From the NCBI GenBank assembly GCA_020630775.1, contig JAHDIN010000002.1:44607-108606 (forward strand): DNA of 64,000 nucleotides. Reading direction: 5' to 3'. The position numbers and the translations under genes are program-made. This stretch comes from Saprospiraceae bacterium (GTDB lineage Bacteria > Bacteroidota > Bacteroidia > Chitinophagales > Saprospiraceae). Shown in pieces: positions 45,418 through 54,642 of the stretch; within the stretch, counting starts at the first letter, position 1; every line of letters begins with the position of its first letter. The notes beneath the pieces were generated by a model. It saw only the letters and a program-made list of their open reading frames with translations, was not told the origin of the DNA and made no database searches.

Positions 45418-46839
45418 ATGGTCAGATATTCATTGAAAGGGTTTTTAATAATGGCGCTCATCGCCTTACTACCTAACTTTCTTTCATCAGAGCCCACACC
45501 TTCAGCTGGTAAGACTTTATTCCAAAACAATTGTGCGAATTGTCACAATAAGGGGATGAAAAAAGATATGACGGGACCAGCTTTGGCAGGTTTGGAAGAA
45601 AGATGGGCAGATTACCCAAGAGAGGATCTTTATAGCTGGATTAGAAATTCTCAGAAATTGATTCAAGCAGGTCATCCTAGAGCTCTTGAGCTTTGGAATG
45701 AGTACAAGCCCACTGTAATGAACCCTGCGGAGCATTTAACAGATGAGGATATAGAGTCGATTCTGCTTTATGTAGATGCACAAGTTAATGCGGTTACTGG
45801 AGGACCTGATGGAAGACCTGATGAAGGACCTGGGGGTGCTGTTGCAGCTCAAAGCAAAACACCAAAATGGTTGTATTTCGTACTATTCGGTGTATTAGCA
45901 GCTCTATCCCTTCTATTAGGTAGGATTATCTCAAACCTTAATGTTATAGCTGCAGAGAAAGATGGCCGCGTCTTTGAAAGAAAATCTTTAGTTGAGACAT
46001 TAACAGGTAAGGGCGTTTTGACCTTCATTTTATTCGCAGCAATCCTTTTCGGTGGATATACCACTGTAACAAAAGCAATAAGCTTAGGAAGACAAGAAGG
46101 ATATGCTCCTGAGCAACCAATCAAATTCTCGCACGAAACACATGCTGGCGTACAAGGAATTGATTGTCAATATTGCCATGATGGAGCTAGAAGATCTAAG
46201 CACTCTGTCATTCCGGCTACCAATACTTGTATGAATTGCCACTCTGCAATTAATGTAGGTTCTAAGTATGGCACTGGTGAAATCACAAAGATCTACGCTT
46301 CTGTAGGTTGGGATCCGATGAAACAAAAGTATGTTGATGGCTACGAAGATATGTCTATGGATCAAGTAAAAGATATGTATACAGCTTGGATTGGCAAGAA
46401 TTATAAAGAAGCTAATGAGATTGATGAGGCAGCTGATTTAACTGAAGCAGGCGTTGATTTTGTTCAGAATCAGTGGGATGAGATCGTGTCTTCATTAACT
46501 AATGACCAAAAGAAGACATTATACGGTCCGATAGAATGGGAAAGAATTCATAACCTTCCGGATCACGTTTATTTCAATCATGCGCAGCACGTTACTGCTG
46601 GTCAGATAGAATGTCAGCAATGTCATGGTCCAGTTGAAGAAATGGAGGTAGTAGCACAACATTCACCATTATCAATGGGATGGTGTATTAATTGCCACAG
46701 ACAAACAAATGTTCAATTCTCTGATAATGAATACTATCAGAGTTATGCAAAATATCATGAGGACCTATCTTCTGGCGCTATTGATGGTGTAACAGTAGAA
46801 GATATAGGAGGTTTGGAGTGTCAGAAATGTCATTATTAA
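45418..46839 (+). CDS. actA: Alternative complex III multihaem cytochrome c subunit (ActA) with N-terminal monohaem domain
   Basis: ActA is the haem-rich subunit of the quinol-oxidising alternative complex III. From the ATG at 45418 it has 473 residues: a signal or anchor (about 7-22), a monohaem cytochrome c domain with CANCH at about 39, two membrane helices at about 151-175 and 200-218, and five further CxxCH sites (CQYCH, CMNCH, CQQCH, CINCH, CQKCH). That makes six c-type haem sites, one more than the pentahaem core I know for the family, through the N-terminal domain. The in-frame ATG at 45358 would precede the likely transcription start. First gene of a 12-gene operon. Confidence 0.92.
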   Translation: MVRYSLKGFLIMALIALLPNFLSSEPTPSAGKTLFQNNCANCHNKGMKKDMTGPALAGLEERWADYPREDLYSWIRNSQKLIQAGHPRALELWNEYKPTVMNPAEHLTDEDIESILLYVDAQVNAVTGGPDGRPDEGPGGAVAAQSKTPKWLYFVLFGVLAALSLLLGRIISNLNVIAAEKDGRVFERKSLVETLTGKGVLTFILFAAILFGGYTTVTKAISLGRQEGYAPEQPIKFSHETHAGVQGIDCQYCHDGARRSKHSVIPATNTCMNCHSAINVGSKYGTGEITKIYASVGWDPMKQKYVDGYEDMSMDQVKDMYTAWIGKNYKEANEIDEAADLTEAGVDFVQNQWDEIVSSLTNDQKKTLYGPIEWERIHNLPDHVYFNHAQHVTAGQIECQQCHGPVEEMEVVAQHSPLSMGWCINCHRQTNVQFSDNEYYQSYAKYHEDLSSGAIDGVTVEDIGGLECQKCHY

Positions 46840-46860
46840 GAAAATTTGAAGTTTAACACA

Positions 46861-49800
46861 ATGAACGATAAATCGATCTGGATAGGAGAAAAAGATCTCA
46901 ACAGAGATGAAGCATTTTTAGAATCTCTTGATCAAGAGTTTGCAACACCCATTTTAGAGAATGGTGACGCTTTAATGCAAACTGAATCTAAAAGAAGAGA
47001 CTTCTTAAAATTCTTAGGTTTCTCAGTGGGCGCAGCGACAGTTGCAGCTGGTTGTGATGTTCCTATCAAAAGAGCTATTCCTTATGTAGAAAAACCTGAC
47101 TCTATTGTGCCAGGTGTCGCTACTTATTATGCTTCTTCATATGTTGCAGGTGGAGACTATTGTCCCATTCTTGTAAAATGTAGAGAAGGAAGACCTATCA
47201 AAGTTGAAGGAAATGATCGCTCTTCTATGACCAATGGTGGTACATCAGCAAGAGCGCAAGCTTCAGTTTTAAGTCTCTATGATACGAATAGGTACAAAGC
47301 ACCTTTCTACAAAGAATATGGTCAAGATGATAATGGTGGTGAAGTTATTACCATAACAGAAGCTTCTTGGGATAGTATAGATAATAAAGTAAAATCAGTA
47401 TTAGCTGGTTCTAAGAATATTAGAATCATTACGAATACCATTTTAAGTCCTTCTGAAAATGAAGCATTAAACGAGTTTAAGGCTAAGTATCCTCAGACAA
47501 AGGTTGTTACTTACGATCCAGTATCTGCATCAGCTTTATTAGAAGCTAATGAGATGTCATTTGGTGATAGAGTTATTCCTTCTTACCATTTTGACAAGGC
47601 GGACATGATTGTCAGCTTTAATGCAGACTTTTTAGGTACTTGGGTATCTCCTGTAGAATTTGCTTATCACTATTCTAAGAATAGAAAAATCAATGCACCG
47701 GGAGAGAAAATGTCAAGACACGTACAGGTAGAAAGCCATATGTCTATGACAGGATCAAATGCCGATCATAGAGTATTAGTTAGACCAAGTGAATTAGGAT
47801 CTGCTATAGCTTATTTGCATTCAAAGATTGCAGGTGGATCAGGAGGTAATGGTTTAAACGATAAGGCGAAAGCAGCTCTAAATAAAGTAGCTTCTCAACT
47901 GACGAGTGCAAGAGGAAAGTCATTAGTAGTTTCTGGTTCGAATAATGTTTACGAGCAGATTCTTGTAAATGATATCAATAATATTCTTGGTAACTATGGA
48001 GGTACAATCACTTTTGGTGATGCTTCATTACAAAGAAGAGGTAACGAAAAAGAGTTGGATGTTTTAGTTCAAGAGATGCAAGGCGGTTTAGTAGACACAA
48101 TAATCGTTTATGGTTCTAATCCAGCTTATGATTATGCTCAGGCTAAAACATTTGTTGAAGCGTTAGGTAAAGTAAAAAATAAAATAGCTGTTTCATACCA
48201 AGAAAATGAGACAAGCGCCCTTTGTGATATAATTGCTCCGACAAGTCACTTTATGGAAAGCTGGGGTGATGCTCAACCAAAGAGAGGGACTTTAAGCTTA
48301 ATACAACCTGCAATTAACACAATTTTTGAGACGCGACAGTCTGGATTAACATTGCTCAATTGGGCGGGATCCGCGGCCGTGAATGGCTCAGCTTCTCAGC
48401 CATATTTAGAGTTCATAAAGAATACTTGGAAGAATACAGTATTTGCTAATCAATCAAATTTTGTTTCATTCACTGCTTTCTGGGAGAATGCTCTAAGAGA
48501 TGGTGTTGTGAATGTAGGATCAGCTGGTGAAGCTAGATCATTCAATGTAGATGTAGGGTTAGCAAAAAGTAGAATTACAAAACCTTCAGGTTCAGACTTG
48601 GAAGTTGTTTTCTATGAGCCTGTGAGTATAGGTAATGGATTATACTCTACAAATCCATGGTTAATGGAAATGCCAGATCCAGTGGCTAGAACGAGTTGGG
48701 GTAACTATTTAGCTGTTCCTTTAACTTATGATGGAAGTAAAAAATACATTGGTAAGTTTGGATTAAATGATGGTGATTTAGCCGAAATTACAATTAATGG
48801 TAAGACCATGACTGTTCCAGTTATTTTACAATTCGGAATGGAGCAGAATACAGTTGCATTAGCCTTAGGTTACGGTAGAGAAGTAGCAGGTAAATGCGGA
48901 ACAGATGTAGGTGTAAATGTGAATGATTGTGTAACGCATAAAGATGGCTTTACGCATTACTTTAATAATGATGTTGCTGTTTCTGGACCAAAAGGAAAAG
49001 AGAAACATTTCTCATGCGTTCAATATTTCAACACTATTGGTGTTAAGTCTGAAGACAATAAAGGTGAATTGATTAATGCTGATGAGGCAACGCTTGGTCA
49101 AACGGCTTACGGCGTTGGTATTAAAGGTTATCAAGGTTCATTAACTGAAAGAACGGTCATCTTCCCTTCCAACTTAAGTGACTTAGCTGAAAACGTTGAA
49201 AAGAAAGATAAAGTAAGAGCTAGCGCTCAGCACTTAAATGAGCAGACACTTTATCCATTCGATGAATATACTGCAGACAAGTACTCGCAAGGACATTACT
49301 GGGGTATGCATGTTGACCTAAACGCATGTATCGGATGTAATGCTTGTACGGTAGCTTGTATGGCAGAAAACAATGTGCCTGTCGTTGGTAAAAAAGAAGT
49401 GAGTCGTCACCATGAAATGACTTGGTTAAGAATTGATAGATACTATTACGGAGATTTCGAAAATCCGAATACGGTATATCAACCGATGATGTGTCAACAT
49501 TGTGATAATGCCCCTTGTGAAAATGTTTGTCCTGTTAATGCGACAAACCACAGTTCAGAAGGATTGAATCAAATGGCATACAACAGATGTGTAGGTACGA
49601 GATATTGTGCTAACAACTGTCCTTATAAAGTAAGAAGATTCAATTGGTTAGATTATACTACAGCGGATATCTTCCCAGCTAACCAACCAACATTGAACGG
49701 AGAAGAAATACCATTTGGTGCCGATAACTTGACAAGAATGGTATTGAATCCAGATGTTACAGTTAGAGCAAGAGGAGTTATTGAAAAATGTAGCTTCTGT

Positions 49801-50067
49801 GTTCAGAGAATCCAAGAAGGTAAATTGACAGCGAAGATTGAAGGAAGAAGATTAGAAGATATAGATGTTAGGACAGCTTGTCAAACGGCATGTCCTACTG
49901 GAGCGATCACATTTGGTGATAGAAATAATAAGAATGGTGACTTAGGTAAGAAATTAAATCCTAAGAAGAATAAATTGAATTACATAGCATTAGAAGAAGT
50001 TAATGTTCAATCATCAGTAACCTATACGATGAAAGTGACGAACAGAGACGAATCTATTGAAGCTTAA
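46861..50067 (+). CDS. actB: Alternative complex III iron-sulfur/molybdopterin-like subunit B (ActB, fused B1-B2)
   Basis: A 1069-aa subunit from the ATG at 46861 (an in-frame TTG at 46846 is less likely). A twin-arginine motif (KRRDFLKFLG, about 45-55) is followed by a lipobox-like AAGC, fitting the acylated Cys known for ActB. Residues about 70-760 are molybdopterin-oxidoreductase-like; the family is reported to lack the cofactor. Residues about 800-1069 are a ferredoxin domain with four clusters of Cys: CIGCNACTVACMAEN, CQHCDNAPCENVCPV, CVGTRYCANNCPY, and CSFC with CQTACPTGA. It passes electrons from quinol toward ActA and ActE. Confidence 0.97.
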   Translation: MNDKSIWIGEKDLNRDEAFLESLDQEFATPILENGDALMQTESKRRDFLKFLGFSVGAATVAAGCDVPIKRAIPYVEKPDSIVPGVATYYASSYVAGGDYCPILVKCREGRPIKVEGNDRSSMTNGGTSARAQASVLSLYDTNRYKAPFYKEYGQDDNGGEVITITEASWDSIDNKVKSVLAGSKNIRIITNTILSPSENEALNEFKAKYPQTKVVTYDPVSASALLEANEMSFGDRVIPSYHFDKADMIVSFNADFLGTWVSPVEFAYHYSKNRKINAPGEKMSRHVQVESHMSMTGSNADHRVLVRPSELGSAIAYLHSKIAGGSGGNGLNDKAKAALNKVASQLTSARGKSLVVSGSNNVYEQILVNDINNILGNYGGTITFGDASLQRRGNEKELDVLVQEMQGGLVDTIIVYGSNPAYDYAQAKTFVEALGKVKNKIAVSYQENETSALCDIIAPTSHFMESWGDAQPKRGTLSLIQPAINTIFETRQSGLTLLNWAGSAAVNGSASQPYLEFIKNTWKNTVFANQSNFVSFTAFWENALRDGVVNVGSAGEARSFNVDVGLAKSRITKPSGSDLEVVFYEPVSIGNGLYSTNPWLMEMPDPVARTSWGNYLAVPLTYDGSKKYIGKFGLNDGDLAEITINGKTMTVPVILQFGMEQNTVALALGYGREVAGKCGTDVGVNVNDCVTHKDGFTHYFNNDVAVSGPKGKEKHFSCVQYFNTIGVKSEDNKGELINADEATLGQTAYGVGIKGYQGSLTERTVIFPSNLSDLAENVEKKDKVRASAQHLNEQTLYPFDEYTADKYSQGHYWGMHVDLNACIGCNACTVACMAENNVPVVGKKEVSRHHEMTWLRIDRYYYGDFENPNTVYQPMMCQHCDNAPCENVCPVNATNHSSEGLNQMAYNRCVGTRYCANNCPYKVRRFNWLDYTTADIFPANQPTLNGEEIPFGADNLTRMVLNPDVTVRARGVIEKCSFCVQRIQEGKLTAKIEGRRLEDIDVRTACQTACPTGAITFGDRNNKNGDLGKKLNPKKNKLNYIALEEVNVQSSVTYTMKVTNRDESIEA

Positions 50068-50092
50068 TTTAAAAACACATTAAACGAAATAA

Positions 50093-51865
50093 ATGAGCGG
50101 TCACGTAAGTCCAATTAGGGAACCACTTGTTCAGGGTCATAAAACGTATCATGATATTACTGAAGATTTGTGTGCACCTACAGAACGTAAACCAGGTACT
50201 GGATGGGTTATCGGATTTATTTTATCCATAACACTACTTGGATTCGGTCTATTTTGCATTGCCTGGACAGTATGGCATGGGATCGGTACTTGGAATCTTA
50301 ACCGTACGATTGGATGGGGTTGGGATATCACCAATTTCGTTTGGTGGATTGGTATCGGTCACGCAGGTACATTGATCTCTGCAATCTTATTGTTATTCAG
50401 ACAAAAGTGGAGAACGGGTGTAAACAGAGCTGCTGAGGCCATGACTATATTCGCGGTAATATGTGCGGCATTATTTCCAGGTATACACGTAGGAAGAGCT
50501 TGGGTTGTATTTTATTTCTTCCCTTATCCGAATACAAGAGGTCCTCTATGGCCTAACTTCAATTCGCCACTTTTATGGGATTTATTTGCCATCTCTACAT
50601 ATTTCACTGTTTCATTATTATTCTGGTATACTGGTTTAGTACCTGATTTTGCAACAGTAAGAGATAGAGCTAAAGGCATGAGAAGAAAGATTTACAATGT
50701 ATTGTCTTTCGGTTGGACAGGTTCTGCAAAACACTGGCAAAGATGGGAAGCTTTATGTTTGGTATTAGCAGGTATCGCTACACCACTTGTACTTTCAGTT
50801 CACACTATTGTAAGTTTTGACTTCGCCACTTCTGTAATTCCAGGATGGCATACAACTATATTCCCGCCGTACTTTGTGGCAGGAGCGATCTTCTCAGGTT
50901 TTGCGATGGTATTAACCTTAATGATCGTTACAAGAAAGTTATTTAATCTACAAAACTATATTACGATCGGTCATATAGAGTCGATGAACAAAATCATATT
51001 GGTAACAGGTACTATTGTAGGGGTAGCTTATTTGACTGAGCTATTTATTGCATGGTATTCAGGATATGTATACGAGCAATTTGCATTCTTTAATAGAGCA
51101 ACTGGTCCTTACTGGTGGTCTTATTTTGGAATGATGTTTTGTAATGTGATCTCTCCACAATTATTCTGGTCTAGAAAGATGAGAAGAAGCGTTTTTGTAA
51201 CGTTCTTGATTTCCATCTTTATCAATATTGGAATGTGGTTTGAGCGATTTGTGATTATTGCAACAACTCTAGCAAGAGATTACTTGCCATCAAGTTGGAG
51301 TTACTATTCACCAACTTGGGTTGAGATGGGTATCTTCCTTGGTACTATAGGCATCTTCTTTACACTTTACTTATTGTTTGCTAGAGTAGCTCCAGTGGTT
51401 GCCATTGCAGAGGTAAAGAGTATCCTAAAGACAGCAGGTGATCAATATACTGGACCAAATGCTATTCATCATCACCATGATCATGCTGATCACGGTCATC
51501 ATGAAGAAGTTTTATCTATAGCTTCAGAAGGTATGGCTGACGATGATGGACATCTGCAAGTTGTGTCAGGTACTGCCGCCAATCAAGCAACTGAAACAAT
51601 GGTTGGTCAAAAAGATGATTTGAGAAAATTAGAAGGTATTGGGCCGAAGATGGAAGAAGCATTGAATGGTGGAGGCGTTTATACTTTTGCTGAGTTAGCT
51701 GACGCACAAATAGATAATTTGAAACAAATGTTGATCGACGCAGGTCAAAATCCAGATATAAATGATCCGACATCTTGGCCACAACAAGCGGCATTAGCGA
51801 GAGATGGAAAATGGGATGATTTGCAAGATTTGCAAGATAGATTAGACGGAGGTAGAATAGTTTAA
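50093..51865 (+). CDS. actC: Alternative complex III membrane subunit ActC (NrfD-like) with C-terminal His-rich and helix-hairpin-helix extension
   Basis: The NrfD-like quinol-binding core (about residues 1-450) has about ten spans and the motifs [19 protein letters not shown] and [20 protein letters not shown]. Then comes a His-rich segment at about 457-470 ([12 protein letters not shown]), a flexible stretch, and at about 505-590 a domain with [19 protein letters not shown], a helix-hairpin-helix pattern of the type that binds DNA or pairs proteins elsewhere. From memory, ActC proteins usually end near 460-480 aa, so about 110 residues look added. The reading frame is clean to the stop. Confidence 0.95.
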   Translation: MSGHVSPIREPLVQGHKTYHDITEDLCAPTERKPGTGWVIGFILSITLLGFGLFCIAWTVWHGIGTWNLNRTIGWGWDITNFVWWIGIGHAGTLISAILLLFRQKWRTGVNRAAEAMTIFAVICAALFPGIHVGRAWVVFYFFPYPNTRGPLWPNFNSPLLWDLFAISTYFTVSLLFWYTGLVPDFATVRDRAKGMRRKIYNVLSFGWTGSAKHWQRWEALCLVLAGIATPLVLSVHTIVSFDFATSVIPGWHTTIFPPYFVAGAIFSGFAMVLTLMIVTRKLFNLQNYITIGHIESMNKIILVTGTIVGVAYLTELFIAWYSGYVYEQFAFFNRATGPYWWSYFGMMFCNVISPQLFWSRKMRRSVFVTFLISIFINIGMWFERFVIIATTLARDYLPSSWSYYSPTWVEMGIFLGTIGIFFTLYLLFARVAPVVAIAEVKSILKTAGDQYTGPNAIHHHHDHADHGHHEEVLSIASEGMADDDGHLQVVSGTAANQATETMVGQKDDLRKLEGIGPKMEEALNGGGVYTFAELADAQIDNLKQMLIDAGQNPDINDPTSWPQQAALARDGKWDDLQDLQDRLDGGRIV

Positions 51866-51885
51866 TCAAAAATTGAATTTAGAAA

Positions 51886-52404
51886 ATGGCAAACACAACA
51901 GATATAATTTACGGACTCTATAATGACGAAGAAGATTTGATCAGAGCGGTCAAAGAAGCAAAGTCAGCACACCTTGAAATAATGGATGTTTATACTCCAT
52001 TTCCTGTGCATGGTTTAGATCCAGTTTTAGGTTTATCAGAATCGAGATTACATATCGCTGGTTTCGTTTATGGTATGCTTGGTACATTAACTGCATTCTT
52101 AGGGATGACTTGGATTTTTACAAAAGATTGGCCAATTATCTTTGGTGGAAAACCGCATTGGTCTGTTCCTGCATTTATTCCTATCACTTTCGAGTTGACA
52201 GTTTTATTTGCATCTATAGGAATGGTTGTCACATTTTACATAATCAATGGATTGGGCCCAGGAGTTGTCAACCCTACCATCGACTTGAGAATTACAGACG
52301 ATAAGTTTTGTATAGCTTTCGATAAAAAAGAAGTAGATACTTCTAAAGTGGAATCATTTTTAAGAAGTTCAGGAGCTTCTGAAGTACATTCAAAGACTAT
52401 TTGA
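51886..52404 (+). CDS. actD: Alternative complex III subunit D (DUF3341)
   Basis: The 172-aa protein matches the DUF3341 subunit: an N-terminal soluble part (IIYGLYNDEEDLIRAVKEAK, then MDVYTPFPVHGLDPVLGL), two membrane helices at about 60-80 and 95-120 (with FIPITFELTVLFASIGMVV), and a C-terminal FCIAFDKKEVD domain. It supports assembly of the complex and contains no cofactor site. Its stop is next to the ATG of actE. Confidence 0.95.
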   Translation: MANTTDIIYGLYNDEEDLIRAVKEAKSAHLEIMDVYTPFPVHGLDPVLGLSESRLHIAGFVYGMLGTLTAFLGMTWIFTKDWPIIFGGKPHWSVPAFIPITFELTVLFASIGMVVTFYIINGLGPGVVNPTIDLRITDDKFCIAFDKKEVDTSKVESFLRSSGASEVHSKTI

Positions 52405-52406
52405 TA

Positions 52407-53282
52407 ATGAAGAAATTTTCAGCATATATAATTATCATTTCTTGTTTGTTGGTGATTTATTCTTGCCAACAGCCAGGAGGTAATTCACCAGGTAGCGAGT
52501 TTATGCCAGATATGGCACACTCCATAGCTTATGAAGCTAATTACTACAACTATTACTACAATAATACTTGGGGTAGTGAAGATGAATATTACAAATTTGC
52601 AAAACCAGGATTACCTGTAGAAGGTACGGTGCCAAGAGGGTCTTCTGATAGAATCAGAATACCAGGTGCCAATGATTCTAAGCCTTATTATTATCCAAAT
52701 ACAGAAGAAGGAAGAGAAAGAGCGAAAGCGGAATTAATCGATAATCCTTTCCCGATAACGGATGCGGGTATCGCAGAAGGTAAAGAATTGTATAACATCT
52801 TTTGTGGTATTTGCCACGGTGAAAAAGGAGATGGACTAGGATATATTTATGATGTAACTGAAGCCTATCCTGTTGCACCAAAAAGATTAATAAAAGGTAC
52901 AACTGGTAATGAAGCTGTAGATATGGAGATGGTATTAGCTTCTAATGGAAGATATTATCATGCGATTATGCACGGTATTAACTTGATGGGTGCCTACAAG
53001 GATAAATTGAATTACGAAGAAAGATGGAACGTCATACATTACATCAGATCACTTCAAGCAAAGGATATGGGTTTAGAATACAATCAATATTCAAATACGC
53101 TTAATTCTGTTGATCGACCTGCTGGTGATTTGGTTACCGCAGCTGTAATGGAAGGCGATGACGATCACAGTCACGAAGGACATGATGGTGATGATCACCA
53201 CCACGATAAAGAACATAATCACGATGGTCATGATGCGGATGGTCACCATCATCATGATGATTCAGATCATAAACATCATTAA
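52407..53282 (+). CDS. actE: Alternative complex III monohaem cytochrome c lipoprotein ActE with His/Asp-rich tail
   Basis: From the ATG at 52407 the protein has 291 residues; an in-frame TTG at 52401 is less likely. A lipobox (LLVIYSC, Cys at about 20) fits the triacylated ActE known from this complex. The haem site is CGICH at about 133, in a class I cytochrome c domain with GEKGDGLGY; a Met in LMGAYKDKLNYEERW may be the axial ligand. The last 45 or so residues (about 247-291) are an unusual His- and Asp-rich tail that could bind copper or zinc. Confidence 0.95.
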   Translation: MKKFSAYIIIISCLLVIYSCQQPGGNSPGSEFMPDMAHSIAYEANYYNYYYNNTWGSEDEYYKFAKPGLPVEGTVPRGSSDRIRIPGANDSKPYYYPNTEEGRERAKAELIDNPFPITDAGIAEGKELYNIFCGICHGEKGDGLGYIYDVTEAYPVAPKRLIKGTTGNEAVDMEMVLASNGRYYHAIMHGINLMGAYKDKLNYEERWNVIHYIRSLQAKDMGLEYNQYSNTLNSVDRPAGDLVTAAVMEGDDDHSHEGHDGDDHHHDKEHNHDGHDADGHHHHDDSDHKHH

Positions 53283-53298
53283 TCATAAAGCTTAAATA

Positions 53299-54621
53299 AT
53301 GACATTCGAATTTTCAGGAAAATTAAAAACGTGGTTAATGATAGGGATGGCCGTTGGTGCCGTTGCCCTAGGTTGGACTTGGTTTAATGATGATGAATTG
53401 CATACGAGATTTTGGTCTAACTTTTTACACAATTCTGTATTCTTCACAGGGATTGCATTAATGGCTGGTTTCTTTATGACAGCAAGTATCACAGCTTGGG
53501 CTGGATGGTATGTTGTATTTAAAAGAGTTTGGGAATCTATATCAATGTACTTAGTTATAGGTATTCCATTAATGTTAATCATTGGTTTGGGTATCATCAT
53601 GCATTGGCATCATTTATATCACTGGGCAGATCCAGAATTGATCGACCCTAATAGTGAACATTTTGATAAAATCATAGCTGGAAAGTCTGGCTTCTTAAAT
53701 ACTAAATGGTATATCGGTGGTACTTTAGTATTAGGTGTACTTTGGATTTTGGTTTTATCTATGATCAGAAAAAAATCAATAGCTGAGGATGCTGGAAGAG
53801 ATGCAACAGATTACTCAAGTCATTATGGTATAAGAAAATGGGCAGCTATATTCTTGCCGATTGCAGGATTTGGTTCTGCAGCAATGATATGGCAATGGGT
53901 GATGTCAATCGATTCTCACTGGTATAGTACCATGTTTGCATGGTATACAGGAGCGAGTTGGTTTGTCTCGATGATTGCTGTAACTATATTGGTTCTTCAA
54001 TATTTGAAAGGTAAAGGTTACTATCAAAATGTAACTGATGAGCATTTTCATGATTTAGGAAAATTCCTTTTTGCTTTTAGTATTTTCTGGACTTATCTAT
54101 GGTTTTCTCAGTATATGCTTATTTGGTATGCTAACGTAGGTGAAGAAACAATTTACTTTAAAGAAAGGGTAACTAACTATCCAGTTTTGTTCTATGGAAA
54201 TCTATTGATCAACTTTATTGCACCATTCTTCATCTTGATGAGAAATGATACAAAAAGAAAGATGGGTTCATTAGGGTTTACAGCTGGATTGGTATTATTT
54301 GGTCACTGGATAGATTTCTTCTTGATGATCAAGCCAGGTGTTTTGCATACAGCACACGAGGTTACTGGCGGTCATGGGCACCACGGTGATCATGCAGATC
54401 ATGCTGTACATGAAGCTGCAGAGATAGCACATCATGGTGCTGGGCATGGTGCAGAAACAGCTGTCGAACTTGGATTTACGATTCCAGGTTTTCCAGAAGT
54501 ATGCACATTCATTGGATTTTTGTGTTTGTTTTTATTCTTCATATTCACCATGTTGTCTAGAGCACCATTGACGGGTACTAATGATCCGTATATCGAAGAA
54601 AGTTTACATCACCATACTTAA
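53299..54621 (+). CDS. actF: Alternative complex III membrane subunit F
   Basis: ActF is the second large membrane subunit, related to ActC. The 440-aa protein has about ten spans and the family segments SMYLVIGIPLMLIIG, HWHHLYHWADPE, MWQWVMSIDSHWYSTMFAWY, and WFSQYMLIWYANVGEET. A His-rich loop (about residues 353-392, GHGHHGDHADHA) lies before the final helix. It follows actE by 16 bp and precedes coxB. Confidence 0.95.
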   Translation: MTFEFSGKLKTWLMIGMAVGAVALGWTWFNDDELHTRFWSNFLHNSVFFTGIALMAGFFMTASITAWAGWYVVFKRVWESISMYLVIGIPLMLIIGLGIIMHWHHLYHWADPELIDPNSEHFDKIIAGKSGFLNTKWYIGGTLVLGVLWILVLSMIRKKSIAEDAGRDATDYSSHYGIRKWAAIFLPIAGFGSAAMIWQWVMSIDSHWYSTMFAWYTGASWFVSMIAVTILVLQYLKGKGYYQNVTDEHFHDLGKFLFAFSIFWTYLWFSQYMLIWYANVGEETIYFKERVTNYPVLFYGNLLINFIAPFFILMRNDTKRKMGSLGFTAGLVLFGHWIDFFLMIKPGVLHTAHEVTGGHGHHGDHADHAVHEAAEIAHHGAGHGAETAVELGFTIPGFPEVCTFIGFLCLFLFFIFTMLSRAPLTGTNDPYIEESLHHHT

Positions 54622-54642
54622 TAAAATTTTAAAAAAGTAACA

